Assembly (NCBI RefSeq): GCF_963675165.1 | Contig: NC_087378.1 | Location: 6,992,073 to 7,056,072 of the forward strand | Direction of reading: 5' to 3' | From: Halichondria panicea | Lineage: Eukaryota > Porifera > Demospongiae > Suberitida > Halichondriidae | DNA: 64,000 nucleotides | Shown here: positions 49,848 to 62,452 of the stretch, piece by piece | Numbering within the stretch: the first letter of the stretch is position 1 | Layout of the letters: the number at the start of each line of letters is the position of its first letter | Notes under the pieces: model-generated | Told to the model about the DNA's origin: nothing | What the model saw: only the letters and a program-made list of their open reading frames with translations | Databases searched by the model: none | Made by a program: the position numbers and the translations under genes

Positions 49848-52800
49848 TTACAAAGTTTGGTGAACAGCCAATTCCAAGTCCTGCATAAACAAAATACACG
49901 CATAACACGCACACACAATAAAAGAAAGCACCAAACACTACTCGACATGGTGGTGAGGCAACTGTCTATAACAATATAACAAATTAGACTCACCACTAGT
50001 AGTTCAGATCGGTTTGTGGTCATTCTGTGTCTGAACACGATATGCTCAAACGTAGCATGCATCCTCTCCATCTGCTCGCAGCTGGCCTCCTCGGTGGCTA
50101 CTACTACTCTCTCAAACAGAGCCAACAGTCTCCCTCGTTCTATAATCACATCCACAGCTTCAGTACTCGGTAGTCTTGCATGATGACGTGTACTGTCCAC
50201 GTCTTGTAATGCGTTCAGTTTAGGTGGAGTCCCTGTCCCCATTTCAACCAAAGCTTCAGCAGCCGTAGTTACAGAGCTTGATTCAACAACTGTAGGGATC
50301 TCAGACGATTCTGTGGTGCCATTAGGTAGTGTCGGTGAAGGGGAGTGGTCTTCCCAAGGACGAATGATCTGTCGGCGCACATTTGAGTTTTGTAACGGAT
50401 GTCTCTTTGAGGCACACATCTTGGCAGGTTCGCTCTGTGAAGTCAGTTCATCTTGAGTTTCTTCTTCGCCGCTTCTCTGTTCATAGTCCATAATGTGATC
50501 GTGTGAGGCCCCTCTCTCGTGTTTGACCAGCCTGCTCTTGGATGGACTGTAGTACGGGAACCCTCTCTCCTCTGCCTGGAGGCCTTTCTGCCTGAGGCTG
50601 CGTCTGGGGGCATTGTAGAGGTCTGCATGTGGGTCGTCTGACTGGCTTGTAGCGCGTCTTCTTTGAGCATATTTCAATGGGGAAGATTCACTGGGGTCTT
50701 CTACAGAAAAGTACAAGCAGCAATGGGTTCAATACTGTATACAGAGACTTCAGTAAAACCACTATGGATGTGAAACACACATACAGAAAAAGTTACATGT
50801 AGCTAGTAGCTGTGGGAAGGCAAGGATAATAACAGCTACATCGCTGTTGTTAACATTCGGGGTACAAATAATTATGTGCGGTACAAGTATTATTTCGTCA
50901 CTCACTTCCTAGTCTTTTATAGGTATCAGCAATTTCTTCACATTGCTACAAGGAAAAACAAAGACAGAGTGACAACTCAGAGCAGTACAAAATGATCTAC
51001 CTTTTCAAAGTCCTCACTGAGCTCGTGATCAAGGATGGAGTTGGCTGTGTCCTGCAGTGCCAACGCTCTGTGTCGTAATAGTCTGCTCTCAGAGTCATGC
51101 TCGGGGTTGTACCTGCGCATGGGGTCATGGGGGTCACAATGATTGGGGCACCATCTTAATTAAGAGGTTACTGCATTTGCACAATGTTAGTGGATATCCA
51201 AATAAGCAGGGATTGTGGTTGCTACATTATCTGTACATGCTTGTAAGCTTCTCATAATTAAATAGCTATCAAAATACAACATGCAGTGCAAATAATATTA
51301 AGATGCTTACTCTAATGAGTTCATGGTGATATGGTTGACGTCGATCATCCACTGTTTGGGGGTGGTGTAACGATGCTCATCAATCTTTCTCATAATGGTG
51401 CTCAGGTCCATCGGCACAGAGATAATCTCGTGGTAGTCAGGCACCTGAGAGGATTCACACAAGCGCTTTAAAATAAAAGCGGTGGTGGTGTACCAACTTG
51501 CCTCCTCTGGGTTGACTGGTTTCACAAACTCTTTAAACTTCCTCTCAGCGAGCAGCTTATTGGTTGTATCTCGCAGGAATATTCGCAACTCTCGTAAAAC
51601 GGCCTCTCGTTGTTTCTCGATCTTTGTCAGCTCCTCATTGGTCAGTTTTCTCGACTGCGGGGACGGGGCAACAGAGAGCTCTTCCAGCACTTCAGCTGTA
51701 GGGCCATTGTCACGACACAGTGGAGAGCAAAGATTGGAATAGGAATGCTATCAACACAAACACCAGGGCTGCATCCAGGATTTTGGTCAGGGGGGAAAAT
51801 TGGGCAAATGAAAAATGTAGGGGGGCATACTCCCCCGGAAAAATTGGATATTTGAAGGCCTTAGATTGATTTTGGTGCAATTTTAGCTCGCAAGTCATTA
51901 GAATTAGAATTATAGCAGAACAAATGCCTATTCATAAATCTGCCAAATCCTAGTGGGGGGCCAATTACCCCCCTCGCCCCCCATCCTTAATGCAGCCCTG
52001 AACACCCAGACAGTGTAAATACATAGGTCATGGGGTGGGTATACACTGTATCTTGCCTATACCCAAGCAGTTTGTTCAATAGCTAATAGCACTAAAACTA
52101 ATTCTTGGCAATGGGCAATCAATTTTACTTATAAAACTCATCCAACTAACACTCACTGCTGTACCTGTTGGTGCCCTGGGTGGTGGTGGCGGTGGGAGGA
52201 GTGGCTTCTCCAGGAGTACTCGTGAGAAGAACCTCATCCGCTGCTCTCGAGAGGGCGGGGCCAACGTGAACACTTCACTGTTCACCTGAGGGGGAGGGTT
52301 ATGACTGCATGCTATGTTTTTGTATGGCTACAGCATGAGCACACAGAAAACATGCTCACTTTTGTCTAGTCATTAGTTTAGCAAGGGACTCTGAACTAAA
52401 CATGTAGGGTGCATGATGCTGACTCTTAAGAAACAGTTTGTTTATGGGTGAAAATAATTATGAGCAAACAAAGATGGCCCCTGTTTTCTAGGGAACGGGT
52501 ACACACAACCAATGTGCACCTCTCTGAAAAGGTCCTTGAGGAGGGGAGGGAGGTCAGTCCAGGGGCACTCGGTTGTGGCCAGCACTAGGAGTGGTGTGTC
52601 CGGGGGGAGGGAGCAGAGAATCGAAAGGAACGTGGCGTGGAATGTCCCCGGGACAATTTCCCACCACGACGAAATCTGAGGCACGTACACCACCGACGGA
52701 GCTAGCCTCTTGGCTTCTCGGAATATCTGAGCAGAGGGGGAGAGTTTGTATTAATCATATGGACACCGTAAACATCCTCTAAGCATTACTAATAAACCCT

Positions 52801-55800
52801 TCTACTATTATGTGTGTACAACTCAACTACAAGGAGGAAGACAGAAATTGAACCCAAGTGGGGGGGGGGGGGGGGGAGGGGGGCATCCCCTCTCCCGTGC
52901 CTTACTTGTGTGTACATAAAACTTATTGCAAAATAGTCAAGTTTCTAGCATACACTAATATAATAATTAATACTTACTTGTGCGCAAGCTTCTTCCGGGG
53001 TCTTAGTGGACACAGCGAATAGTGCGGGTAGGTCTAGTGTCTGTACTTGAAAGTCCTCAAGAGCATGTAGTATGGCGGGGGCGAGGTGTGAACTTTGACC
53101 CATCCCCCCTTGGCCGCAGACAATAAGCCGGGGACGATATACAGGGGGAGTGGCATGTGGGTGGGAGGAGTTACTTAAATAGCGAGTAGATGTAGCAGCA
53201 GACATGGCAGTAGCTCTTTCATTGCTTTCGTTCAAGCTGACAGTTGCCACATCACTTGTGGAATTTTCTTCAGCCACTAAAATGCTGTCTCTTTGCGTCT
53301 CATCTTCAACGACTTCACTCAGGTCAAAGTAAATGTCTTCTAGATTATCGATCTTGAACAGACTGCTTCTAATAATTTCCTTCTGTCGAGATGACGATCC
53401 AGTTTTGCAGGTGCTAGACCTTCTCTTGTCAGCATGACCACTCCAGTTGTTCACACCACTGTGGTTGACTCTATGAAGCTCGGCACTTGTTTCAACCAGG
53501 ACACTGTTTCTTCTCCCAGCACTCTGAAACATCTCGATATTAGTCTTGAGCTCTTCGCTGCATTTTGCCTCAATTTCCAGCAGTCCTTGAACTTCTTTGC
53601 CGGCTTTATTGACCAACTTCCATGCAGGGGGGAAAATGAACCCAACCTGAGCGAGAGCAGATGACAGGGTCTCGAGGTAGAGGGGTCTCATAATCTCGGC
53701 GAGGGCTCGACCAGATGAAGCGTCAGAGCGCTGTGCAGTGGGTACAATACTCTTCAGGCTCTTGTAGAAATCGGACGCTTGCACATTAATCGATGAAACG
53801 TCGAGGACTAGTTTTTGAGTGGTATTATAGATTTGAGGGTATTTTCGTCTCAATGCGTACAGGGTAGCTTCAGTACAAAGTGCCCTCAGGTCCGCACCGC
53901 AGTATCCCACAGTATTGTCCGCCAGCTCGGAGAGGAAGGCGGGCTTTAATTGGGGCTGCCAAAGTCGGGTGTGGATGGAGAGAATATTGAGACGATCCTA
54001 CAGATAAATAGAGTTATGGTAAATGTGCAAATAAAACAAATCGTTTGTATTTAAAAACCTACAAACAACTAGAGTACTGAAGTGGTAACCCTCGACTGTT
54101 TACTTGTAGTATGTATATGCAGCATGGAAGCTGGCTAAGTAGCAAGTAACGTGAGCAATGAAATTCCATCGTTCATGGTACAGGATCACTTTCACCGAGA
54201 AAAGGACGCATGTAGAAGCTAGTGGCCAACATGCAAGTTCAAGCTTCTTAGCTTTTTTGCTCGCTTTTATACGACAACAAAGCTTTAACATCGAAATCTG
54301 CCATTGTTAAAACTAATAACTATGTTGTGTGAAGGCTATCCATGCTGTAAACGCAGTGCTATGGCATCCAGGTAAGCAGACTCACAAATTACAAACAGAC
54401 AAACAAACTAAACGACTACTATACCCGCTGGCCCGTGGCACGGCCTCAGGTAATGATATACAGTGTACATGTACACCTTAACTAAGGTAAGACGTACACA
54501 ACTACCTGAAGCCTATAGGAGTATAGGCCCTGACGAGAATGGCAGCTAATACAATGTACCAACTATGCTTGGATAGCAGTTTTTAGTTTTGCATGTACTT
54601 CACGTTCACAACCCACCTCTCTTGAAGGCAAAGGAAATACAAATTCTCGATCAAATCTCCCGGGTCTTCGGAGGGCTGGATCGATTGCATCAATCCGATT
54701 GGTTGCTCCAATGACGACTATCTCCCCTCGGTTGTCGAGTCCATCCATGAGTGCGAGGAGCGTGGAGACAATGGACGAGTGGATCTGGTCCTGACGACTG
54801 GAACGAACAGGGGCCAACCCGTCAATCTCGTCAAAGAAGATAATGGAGGGACGCATTTGGTATGCCTACGAAAATCATTGTACAATAACATTCTGTTCAG
54901 CAAGGCATTTAATTAATAGCAGATATACATGACTGTATAATACAGTGTATGCAGAGTACAGTGTAAATGGTGACTCTATCACACAGACAAGCAAGTGCAC
55001 ATTGTAAGTTACAGTAAGGTTTTCCCTAACCCATTATAGTCAGCATACAACAGACACTCACATGCATGCAGCTGGACGATCAATGTACACACACAAAGAT
55101 GCTCACCTGATCAAAGAGGAGTCTGAGTTGTCTCTCTGACTCTCCTACCCACTTGCTGAGACAGTCCGCTCCCTTCCTCATGAAGAATGCCACTTTCTTC
55201 CCACCCTTGGAGCACTCGTTGGCCAGTGCCCGTGCCATCAGAGTCTTGCCGCATCCTGGGGGGCCAAAGAAAAGGACCCCCCGTGGTGGAGTGATCTTGA
55301 ATCGCTCAAACACCTCCGGGTATAGGAGGGGGAAGACAATCATTTCCTTGAGGGCACGGATGTGGTGTTTGTGGCCACCCACTAGGTCAAAGGTCACCTC
55401 CCTGCAAACATGTTTAAGTGCAAGTTAATAAACTCTGTTCCTCAGAAAAAGCAGCATGAGATCAGCATGCATTCTGTGTCTAGAGGAAAATGAAGTGTCC
55501 ATAATTATTTTTACCACAACTATACTAATGTATTTACTGTTGGAACTGGGTCTGATTCATTGACAGCAGAAAAGGAAAGCAACAGTATAGAAGTGATCTT
55601 CCACCCACCTGTCAATGCTCATGGGGTCGACGTCGGCCAGACTGGCTCCAATGCGGGAACGGTCCCGGATCACACTCCCTGTAGACACGTCCTCAGGGTC
55701 AAAGTTCATGGGAAGACAAAGGGAGCGAGCCTTGGCCATACTCCTCTTTTTACGTCTCCTGAACTTGGCCTCATCTGAGTCAGTACCTTCAGGGGAAACC

Positions 55801-58572
55801 ATAGCAGTACCAAGAATGTCCTGACAGTATAATAGTACTGTAGAGTCGGCTCTTACAAAATGTAACTAGTTTTGATGACCAAATTTAAAGGGTGCCCGTT
55901 CATATGGTATGCGTCAACAGGCCATAATTTGGGTAAATATTTTGTCAGATTTTAACACATCATTATCTCTAAGCATTCAGAAAATCTTGGACCAACGGAA
56001 CTAAAGTTATGGCCATTCAACTTATTTAACTAGTCAATTTGTATCTCTATGGTAACATATGGGAAACCATAGCAGCATAGTATGTATCTATGGTAACAGC
56101 ATCTGAGTCAGTACCTTCAGGGGCAACCATAGCATAGATATATTACATGTACATGTTGTATCTATGGAAACAACAAGTCCAAAACTGGATATACACTACT
56201 TACATCACATGTACTGGTAAAAGAAATATAAAATGTACATGCAGACTCAGTGCAATGAAGTTTGGCTTTCAGTTATAATTATAGTGGAGTTTCACTCTCT
56301 ACCTGATGAAGAGGTTGATGAGTTTCCATGATGCTGAGCTTGTCTCTTCCTGGCTCCATCCACTCTCGGCTTCCGAGGGATGTAAGCAGTGGAGGGGCGT
56401 TTGAGATTGCCCCCGCCTCTTTGTCTCCGACGAGTCTTAGGAGGCGTGTCATCCTCCACCACCTGGGAACAGTGACAGATAGATATAAAAATAGGAAGTG
56501 GGATAAGAGGCACAGATGAGTAGTAAGTTTCAAGCATTAAAGCGGCAGATTTTTAAACAGCATTATTTTAAAGGCAATTCAAACTCTAGTTTTGGTTGCT
56601 CAAAAATAGTTAACTCCCCTACAATAATGGATAAATGTTCTATGCAAAAGTACTTCGTGATTCTAGATCTAGTGCCTTCATGAAACCTGTTTATAGCAGT
56701 AACATACATGCTGCTGATGCACATAGCATGCCCCGTGTGTACCTGCAAGACTGGCTGGTACTGGTAGATGACTGGCCTCCTCTTGCGGAGGTAGTAGCCG
56801 ACCTCCCCTTCTCCCTCAGACTGCTCATCATCACTCTCCCCCTCCTCCTCCTCTTTGCCAGACTCGTCGCCATTGCTTCCCGTTCCTGTGCCTGTGTGTG
56901 AGGAGGGAGGGGGTCATTGACTCAAGTTACAATGTACATGCAGTATCATTAAGTTGGCTTCATAATTATTATTATTAGAGTTCAAAATCGGAAATTTCCC
57001 CATGGCAATGGTTTTGGCTAATAAAACACACGAAAAAATTTATTACCGGCCAATGCGATATATAAAGAATAGTTTTCATTTGAAATTAGACAAACAAAAC
57101 CAAGTTATTATACCTTCATGTTCTTGTTTTTCTTTGTTTTCATCTTCCTCTCCTTTCTTGCCTTCACTACCAGAGCTCTTCCCTCCACTGGCTCCACCAC
57201 CACCCTCACTAGCCTCACCACCTCCGTCTTTCTCACCATGATGATGTCGACTACTCCGACGAAGATCTCTCCGAGGAGAAAGCAACTTTTCATAAGGATC
57301 CATCCAATCCTACAATCAACAGAGGTCACTCAATACCAATAAACCAACCAGACATATACTTGGGACAGATACAATTCTTGCACCATAAGTTTTAAGAAGC
57401 TGGGATTATATTTTAGCTTGACCACCATGCACATACTATGGTACAGGCAAACTAAAAGTCCAACACTCTCACCTCAGTCTCATAAAGGGGAAAGGCTTGT
57501 TGCCCTTCGATCTGTTTCAACATGTCTGCCGTGTTCAGGGTTGCAAAAATGAGTCTCTTTTCTCGCGTGCTCCTTCTCACGGGGAAATCCTCCTTGCCAC
57601 GCCTCCTGGGGAATTCCCCACTGCTGTGTCTCCGCTGCTTGTTCTGAAGAGGGTGCTTTTTCGTAGAATACCTGTGGGATAACTGTCAAATCATATACCA
57701 TTTGTATACATGTATAATTATGCACTGTAATAATTATTGCCAATTAAGCATTTGTAGTTAATGTAATTACAGCGCCACCATAATTTAAGTGCCAACTCAG
57801 ACAGAAGGAAATTTTTTGGGTATTAAAAAAGCGGGTTACTAGTTATTAAATTTTTCTGGCGCTTAAAAAAAGCCATGCCAAGCCAGCTACCTTTACTTTT
57901 CAGCCTATAACAAACAGCTGTACTGTATAACTGTTTTCTAGATACAGCTGTAAAATACAGAGACCAAAAATCGAACCGTAGATCCACCTGCGTATCAAGA
58001 GTTGCACTCGGCACTCAACACTCGACTAGCTGTAGCGCATAACTAAGCGCCACCATAATTTAAGCACCAGCTCAGATTGAACACAACTTTTTAGGTTCTA
58101 AAAGTGCGCCACTCTGAAGTGTAATTATTTTTTTACTGGCGCTACAATTACATCAACTAAGATGAAAATGAAAATGCTGTATAAAACTTGGTAGGTTTTC
58201 CAGTAATAAAAGTGGTGTGAGAGCAACCTTGCCTTTGTTTTGGCCTGCTACGCCCACGTTTGGAAGCTACAATAATGTCCTCTTCTTCATCGCTATACTC
58301 ATCGTCTGCCTGCTCTATTTTGATCCTCTTAGCCCTCCTCAGACCATCAGTGAGCCCCGTGTCAACCTCCTCCTCCTCCAGCGAATCTCGCTTGCGATTA
58401 GTGGTGTCGTCTTGACTCATCAGCGACTGATTTACAGCATTCCTATATACAGGGGGAGGGGCAATAGTACGTAGTGTGTACGTGTGCTAGTAGAACTCTG
58501 ATAGAGCTATAGAAATTACCGTAGTGAGCGTCGAACAGACAGAGAGCTGTCCATATCAGTACCTTCACTCAT
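49848..58572 (-). CDS. ATAD2: ATAD2-type bromodomain AAA+ ATPase
   Basis: Eighteen exons give 1,429 codons in frame: 58572-58520, 58442-58228, 57671-57473, 57309-57114, 56891-56743, 56462-56303, 55820-55609, 55401-55107, 54865-54617, 53997-52978, 52725-52520, 52285-52166, 51695-51502, 51444-51311, 51112-51001, 50946-50911, 50700-49994 and 49880-49848. The N-terminus is acidic and Glu/Gly-rich. AAA1 has Walker A GPPGCGKT and Walker B IIFFDEIDGL, with sensor ATNRIDAID and arginine-finger region RRPGRFDREF. The degenerate AAA2 has GQGGMGQSSHL and VVYVPQISSWWEI. The bromodomain has VPDYHEIISVPMDLSTI, and YNPE supplies the acetyl-lysine Asn. The family remodels histone chaperone-bound chromatin and reads acetylated H4. 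One intron is GC-AG. ATAD2 and ATAD2B cannot be separated here. Confidence 0.92.
51764..52000. mobile_element. hAT-like MITE in an ATAD2 intron
   Basis: A 237-bp insertion whose left end reads CAGGGCTGCATCCAGGAT and whose right end is the inverse complement of CAGGGCTGCATTAAGGAT. The interior is rich in G and C homopolymer runs. CAGGG termini are common in hAT elements. The flanking AACACC-like repeats are imperfect, so the target duplication is not proven. Confidence 0.6.
52860..52883 (+). repeat. Poly-G run in an ATAD2 intron
   Basis: About 17 consecutive G, then A and a further G6 block. It could form a G-quadruplex and is prone to length error in assembly. Confidence 0.9.
57756..58158. 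mobile_element. MITE-like element with TIR containing TAATTACAGCGCCA, in an ATAD2 intron
   Basis: The left end AGTTAATGTAATTACAGCGCCA (57756-57777) matches the inverse complement of the right end (AGTTGATGTAATTGTAGCGCCA). A direct copy of GCGCCACCATAATTTAAG occurs near 57772 and again near 58048. On the minus strand, about 57970-58045 contains tRNA-like A- and B-box sequences (CTAGTCGAGTG and GGTTCGATTTT), so a SINE may be nested or the element may be composite. The TIR core is shared with the element at 60008-60517. Confidence 0.55.
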
Positions 58573-58896
58573 CCTGCATAATACACACAAGTGCACGTTC
58601 CTATAAAGTATTTTCAGTGGGTTGACTCATAGATACTATAAATTATATGGTTGACTTCTAATTATTGATCACCCGGCGGGACAAAACACAAGTTAACTTC
58701 GTTCCTAGCAGCTAGGTCAACTTACTTTATCTTGGCTCCCTCCAACTGTCAAGTCACTAGCAGCTTACAAATACACTGCGAAGAGTTTATCAGGGCGGCA
58801 GCACCAAATGAGGTCGCCACAATTTACATTTCCCGGGAACATAAACGATCTTTACCATACCGACAATGACATTAATTTTTTGTAGAGAACTCTTTT

Positions 58897-59455
58897 CTAG
58901 CCAACATGTTTAGTTTGTCTACCAGTAGCTATTAATGTTCCATCACTTTTCTTTACAATATCCACAGTGGCAAATGCCAATGTCTTTCCGTACTTTAAAC
59001 ATTCAGATCTTAGCTCCAGCACATCCCCAACTCTAGCTGCCTTCAAATACCTGCAACAAACAAAACATTCGAATTCTGATCAATGCGAATACAGCTTAAC
59101 CTACGATATATTAAGGTCAACACTAACTCCAGGCAGCTGTCCATCTACCGTCATCAGTGAGAGGGTGGTTATCTGGTCCACAAGGCTGGCCGTTACTCCT
59201 CCATGCATGGCACCGACTGCATTCAAGTCACCCTCCTCTACAGTCTTCTCACAGACAATTTTGCCAGGGGATGCAGCAGTCACCTGTACCTGGGAAATGA
59301 ATTACAAATGGACATCAAATTAATTTTGGTTGTGTACAGTTATTGACAGACAACACACATAAACAGTAATTTACATTTTTGATGATTCTGCTATCAAATG
59401 ATTTACTCTCAAGCAGAAATTGTATCATCCTCTGACAACTCCTTAGTGCAGCCAT
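58897..59455 (-). CDS. ACOT13: ACOT13-like hotdog acyl-CoA thioesterase, copy A
   Basis: Three exons (59455-59375, 59289-59105, 59050-58897) encode 139 residues, the usual ACOT13/THEM2 length of about 140. The hotdog-fold signature is GAMHGGVTASLVDQITTLS, with HGG at the active-site helix, followed by GVSVDLNISYLKAA and LEIRSECLKYGK-type strands. ACOT13 hydrolyses medium and long fatty acyl-CoAs, often at mitochondria. The exon structure and phases are identical to copy B, which lies upstream in tandem. It is followed by ATAD2 in the same orientation, 325 bp away. Confidence 0.92.
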
Positions 59456-59557
59456 TCTTGTATCTGGTAAAGATCGTCAACGACGCAGCTTATGGTGCTT
59501 GATAATACGCCGCGGTATGTAATCAATGAGCCTGAGTGAGCATCAAAATTTGATGAC

Positions 59558-60727
59558 TTAATAGGTGCCACTAATATGATTTGTTAGTCTGCCTGTTGCT
59601 ATCAATGTTCCATCACTTTTCCTCAGAATGTCCACAGTTGTAAATGCTAATGACTTTCCAAACTTCAAACATTCTGATCTTATCTCCAGCAAATCACCAG
59701 CCTTAGCTCCATTCAAGTATCTACACAAAGTCAATGTAATAATAAAAACCTAAACTAAAAAACCTAAACTTACGAGACATTGAGATCAACGCTGACTCCA
59801 GGCAGCTGCCCTTCTTTTGTCATCACAGCAATTGCTGTTATTTGGTCAACCAAGGTAGCTGTGAATCCACCATGCATGCCTCCATTCCTGTTCAAGTGAT
59901 CCTTTTCTACAGTCACTTCACACACCACCTTGCCATGAGATGCTGCTGTCACCTGAACCTACAATCATTGCACCTAGGGTCGTATGCCAATTTGTATATA
60001 ATGTAGTTCTTCTAATTACAGCACCACAAAAATTTATTGTGGTTCCACTGTATTATAAACGGGTACTAATTTTAGCAAATTTTAAATTAAGTACCCGCTA
60101 ATAACAAAACGCATTTTATGAAAAATGATTTCTTTTTTCTAATGAAAATGTACTTTTGAGAATATGCTAAGCGAGTTAGCCTTTTTTCATCTGAACTTTC
60201 CGTTCAACCTTAAAACTCATACATGTGCTTGTACATATTTTGACAAATAATTGTGGCAATGAATATTTGCTACAAATCCGCCAAAATTAGTACCCTAAAA
60301 AGAGAAAATCTGAAAACGCTAAAATTACTACCTGTCTATAATATTATACGTTGAGTAACTATAGCTGTTTCTACGGAGTTACCGGTATCAGAATAATATT
60401 ATCAATTGCTCGTATTATAAGCGCAAGCAATGATGATTTAGATATACTTGACACTCAATCAGAGTAAAATGTGGACTTGGCGCTTCTAATAATTAAGGTG
60501 GTGCTGTAATTAGAAGAGAGACGGTAGTTTCAGCCCCGATTAAAATTGACCTAGTGTTCAAATAGAAAATATTCAGGGCTGGTGCGCGACTATATATACT
60601 TTTTATGCGTGTGGATCTACCATAAGCAAATGCTTACATTCTTCATCACATTTTCAAAGGTTTTACTATCACTCATCATCTTGAATAACTTCTGACAACT
60701 CTTCAGCAGGGAATTTGAGCAAGCCAT
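59558..60727 (-). CDS. ACOT13: ACOT13-like hotdog acyl-CoA thioesterase, copy B
   Basis: Three exons (60727-60638, 59958-59774, 59720-59558) encode 145 residues. Motifs are GGMHGGFTATLVDQITAIA and GVSVDLNVSYLNGA; the second exon is 185 bp, as in copy A. Intron 1 is expanded to 679 bp by an inserted element, against 85 bp in copy A. The start MACSNSLLKSC lies only 103 bp from the start of the divergent UGT gene. The copies differ throughout exon 1 and the C-terminus, so this is not a very recent duplication. Confidence 0.92.
60008..60517. mobile_element. MITE-like element in intron 1 of ACOT13 copy B
   Basis: Perfect 20-bp terminal inverted repeats: TCTTCTAATTACAGCACCAC at 60008-60027 and its inverse complement at 60498-60517. 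The interior has further complementary stretches (GTACTAATTTTAGC near the left, TAGTACCC near the right). No clear target duplication and no coding capacity. The shared TAATTACAGCRCCAC core links it to the element at 57756-58158. Confidence 0.65.
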
Positions 60728-60830
60728 GGCCTGAAATCGAAGGCCAGCTAGTACAGTGTAGTCTTCTATGAATAAACTGCTTCTTTGATCTTTGATTGAA
60801 TGATCCTTTACCCATTAGTAACTAGAAGTC
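60728..60830. promoter_or_regulatory. 103-bp divergent interval between ACOT13 copy B and UGT
   Basis: Only 103 bp separate opposing start codons, so the two 5' UTRs and core promoters are compressed or overlap. Contains a CTTTGATCTTTGATTG direct repeat. No factor assigned. Confidence 0.45.
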
Positions 60831-62445
60831 ATGGAGACTCTAAGCACAGTGATTCTACTTATAATTCTCTCAGTCTGCTCCAGTGTGCAGTGTCAAGAAC
60901 ATCTATTCAACACTAGGAGAACTCTGTCCATTCTAATCATCTCCAATCCATTTCCTGGGCACCTAATGCCTCCATCTATTCTTGGTGAGGAACTAGTGAG
61001 AAGAGGGCACAATGTAACTCTATGCACAACACCTATGTCTGGCTCTAATCTGGCCCAAAAACTGACTGATAATGCAAGAATGAAATTCATCAATGCTGGC
61101 GATGGTTATTTAACGTACTATGATTTTCAGAGAGTTTTTGCAGCCGCAGGAATTGGGAACAGTACAGAAAGTGATCGATGGAAAGTGTTTAACATTCACC
61201 CGGACACTTCAATCAGGATGGGAAAGTTTCTAGATCGAGACAATCTAACAGACTATGATCTAATTGTTGCTACGGAGAAGCTTGCACCTGTGTTGGCTTG
61301 TCTAAGCAAAAGATGGAATATTTCAGGTATTGTTTTGGGAACTACTCATCAGCATCAACTTCATCTACTGCCCGAGTGGTCTTTTCCACCTTTCTATGCA
61401 AACAAACGAGGAAGGATACGCATTTCTGATGATATGACATTCAGTGAGAGAATGCGAGCATTTCTATTTGTTGAATACAACAGACTTTACAGTCGATTCT
61501 ACAAAAGTCGCTACGAATTTGTGTGTTCAGATCCAGTGGTTGATTACTCCTACATGAATGGTTACCTTGGTGTTCGTGCTCCCCACATTATTCCAACAGC
61601 TATTGGTTTTGAGTACCCAAGAACGTTATCTCCTCTCACTCACTATGTTGGTCCACTGCTCAGTAAGCAAAAGAAAGAATTATCAAGTGACATGCGTAAG
61701 TGGTTAGACTCCAAACCGCGAGCAGGTGTGATAATGATCAGTATGGGCTCGTTAGCTCACCTTACACGAGAACAAGGCAAAATAATTGTAGATGCTATCA
61801 GTTCAACCAATTACAGTGTGGTGTGGAGTTTACGGGAACAAAACCGTGACATTTTAGAAGGACTTGCAATAGACAGTGACCGATTTTTCTTATCACCTTG
61901 GCTACCACAGGTAGCAGTGCTCAACCACTCTGCTATTGGGTTGGCTATTCTACACGGTGGAATGAATGGAGTACATGAAGCCATTGCTTATGGAGTGCCA
62001 ATCATTGTGATTCCGTTCTGGAACGATCAAGGGGACGTTGGTGCCAGACTGCAACACAGTGGAGCTGGAATTCAAATCCTTCGACACCACCTGTCAACTG
62101 GTACTATTCTGGCTGCTATTCTGCAAATACAAAGAGGTGAGAAAGTTGCTTTTAGCTTTGTTTTTATTGTTTCCTTTGTACCCAGGTAGCTTGGATGCTG
62201 GCCTGGCTCGCCTGCAGAGAATATTCGTAAGAGCAGGAGGAGTGGAGAGAGCTGCTGATTTGGTGGAGCACTACTGGGAGGTTGGCTACTCTCATCTTGT
62301 CCCCTCTTATGCTACATACAACTGGAGCTGGGTGCAGTACTACAATACTGATGTCAAGGCATTGCTCATATTATCTGTGGTGTTATCAATTATTTTTGTG
62401 AATAGAATAGTTTTTTGTTCAACTTCAAAACAAAAACACAATTAA
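60831..62445 (+). CDS. UDP-glycosyltransferase (UGT family 1), ER membrane
   Basis: Two exons (60831-62136, 62186-62445) encode 521 residues, the normal UGT length. It has an N-terminal signal peptide (STVILLIILSVCSSVQCQ), a catalytic His region NPFPGHLMPP, and the C-terminal donor-binding signature (WLPQVAVLNHSAIGLAIL, HGGMNGVHEAIAYGVPIIVI, PFWNDQGDVGARL). A C-terminal transmembrane helix (LLILSVVLSIIFVNRIVF) and short Lys/His-rich cytosolic tail follow, as in ER-retained UGTs. The reaction transfers a sugar from a UDP-sugar to small lipophilic acceptors; the acceptor and sugar cannot be read from sequence. The signature HGG is preceded by IL instead of the more usual THGG. Confidence 0.9.
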
Positions 62446-62452
62446 AACTAGT

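Noticed and set aside
55860-56270. Repeated CTATGGTAACA-like phrases in an ATAD2 intron as a possible exon or element
   Set aside because: Only short imperfect repeats, some copied from the adjacent exon (TCTGAGTCAGTACCTTCAGGGG); no termini or coding frame could be defined.
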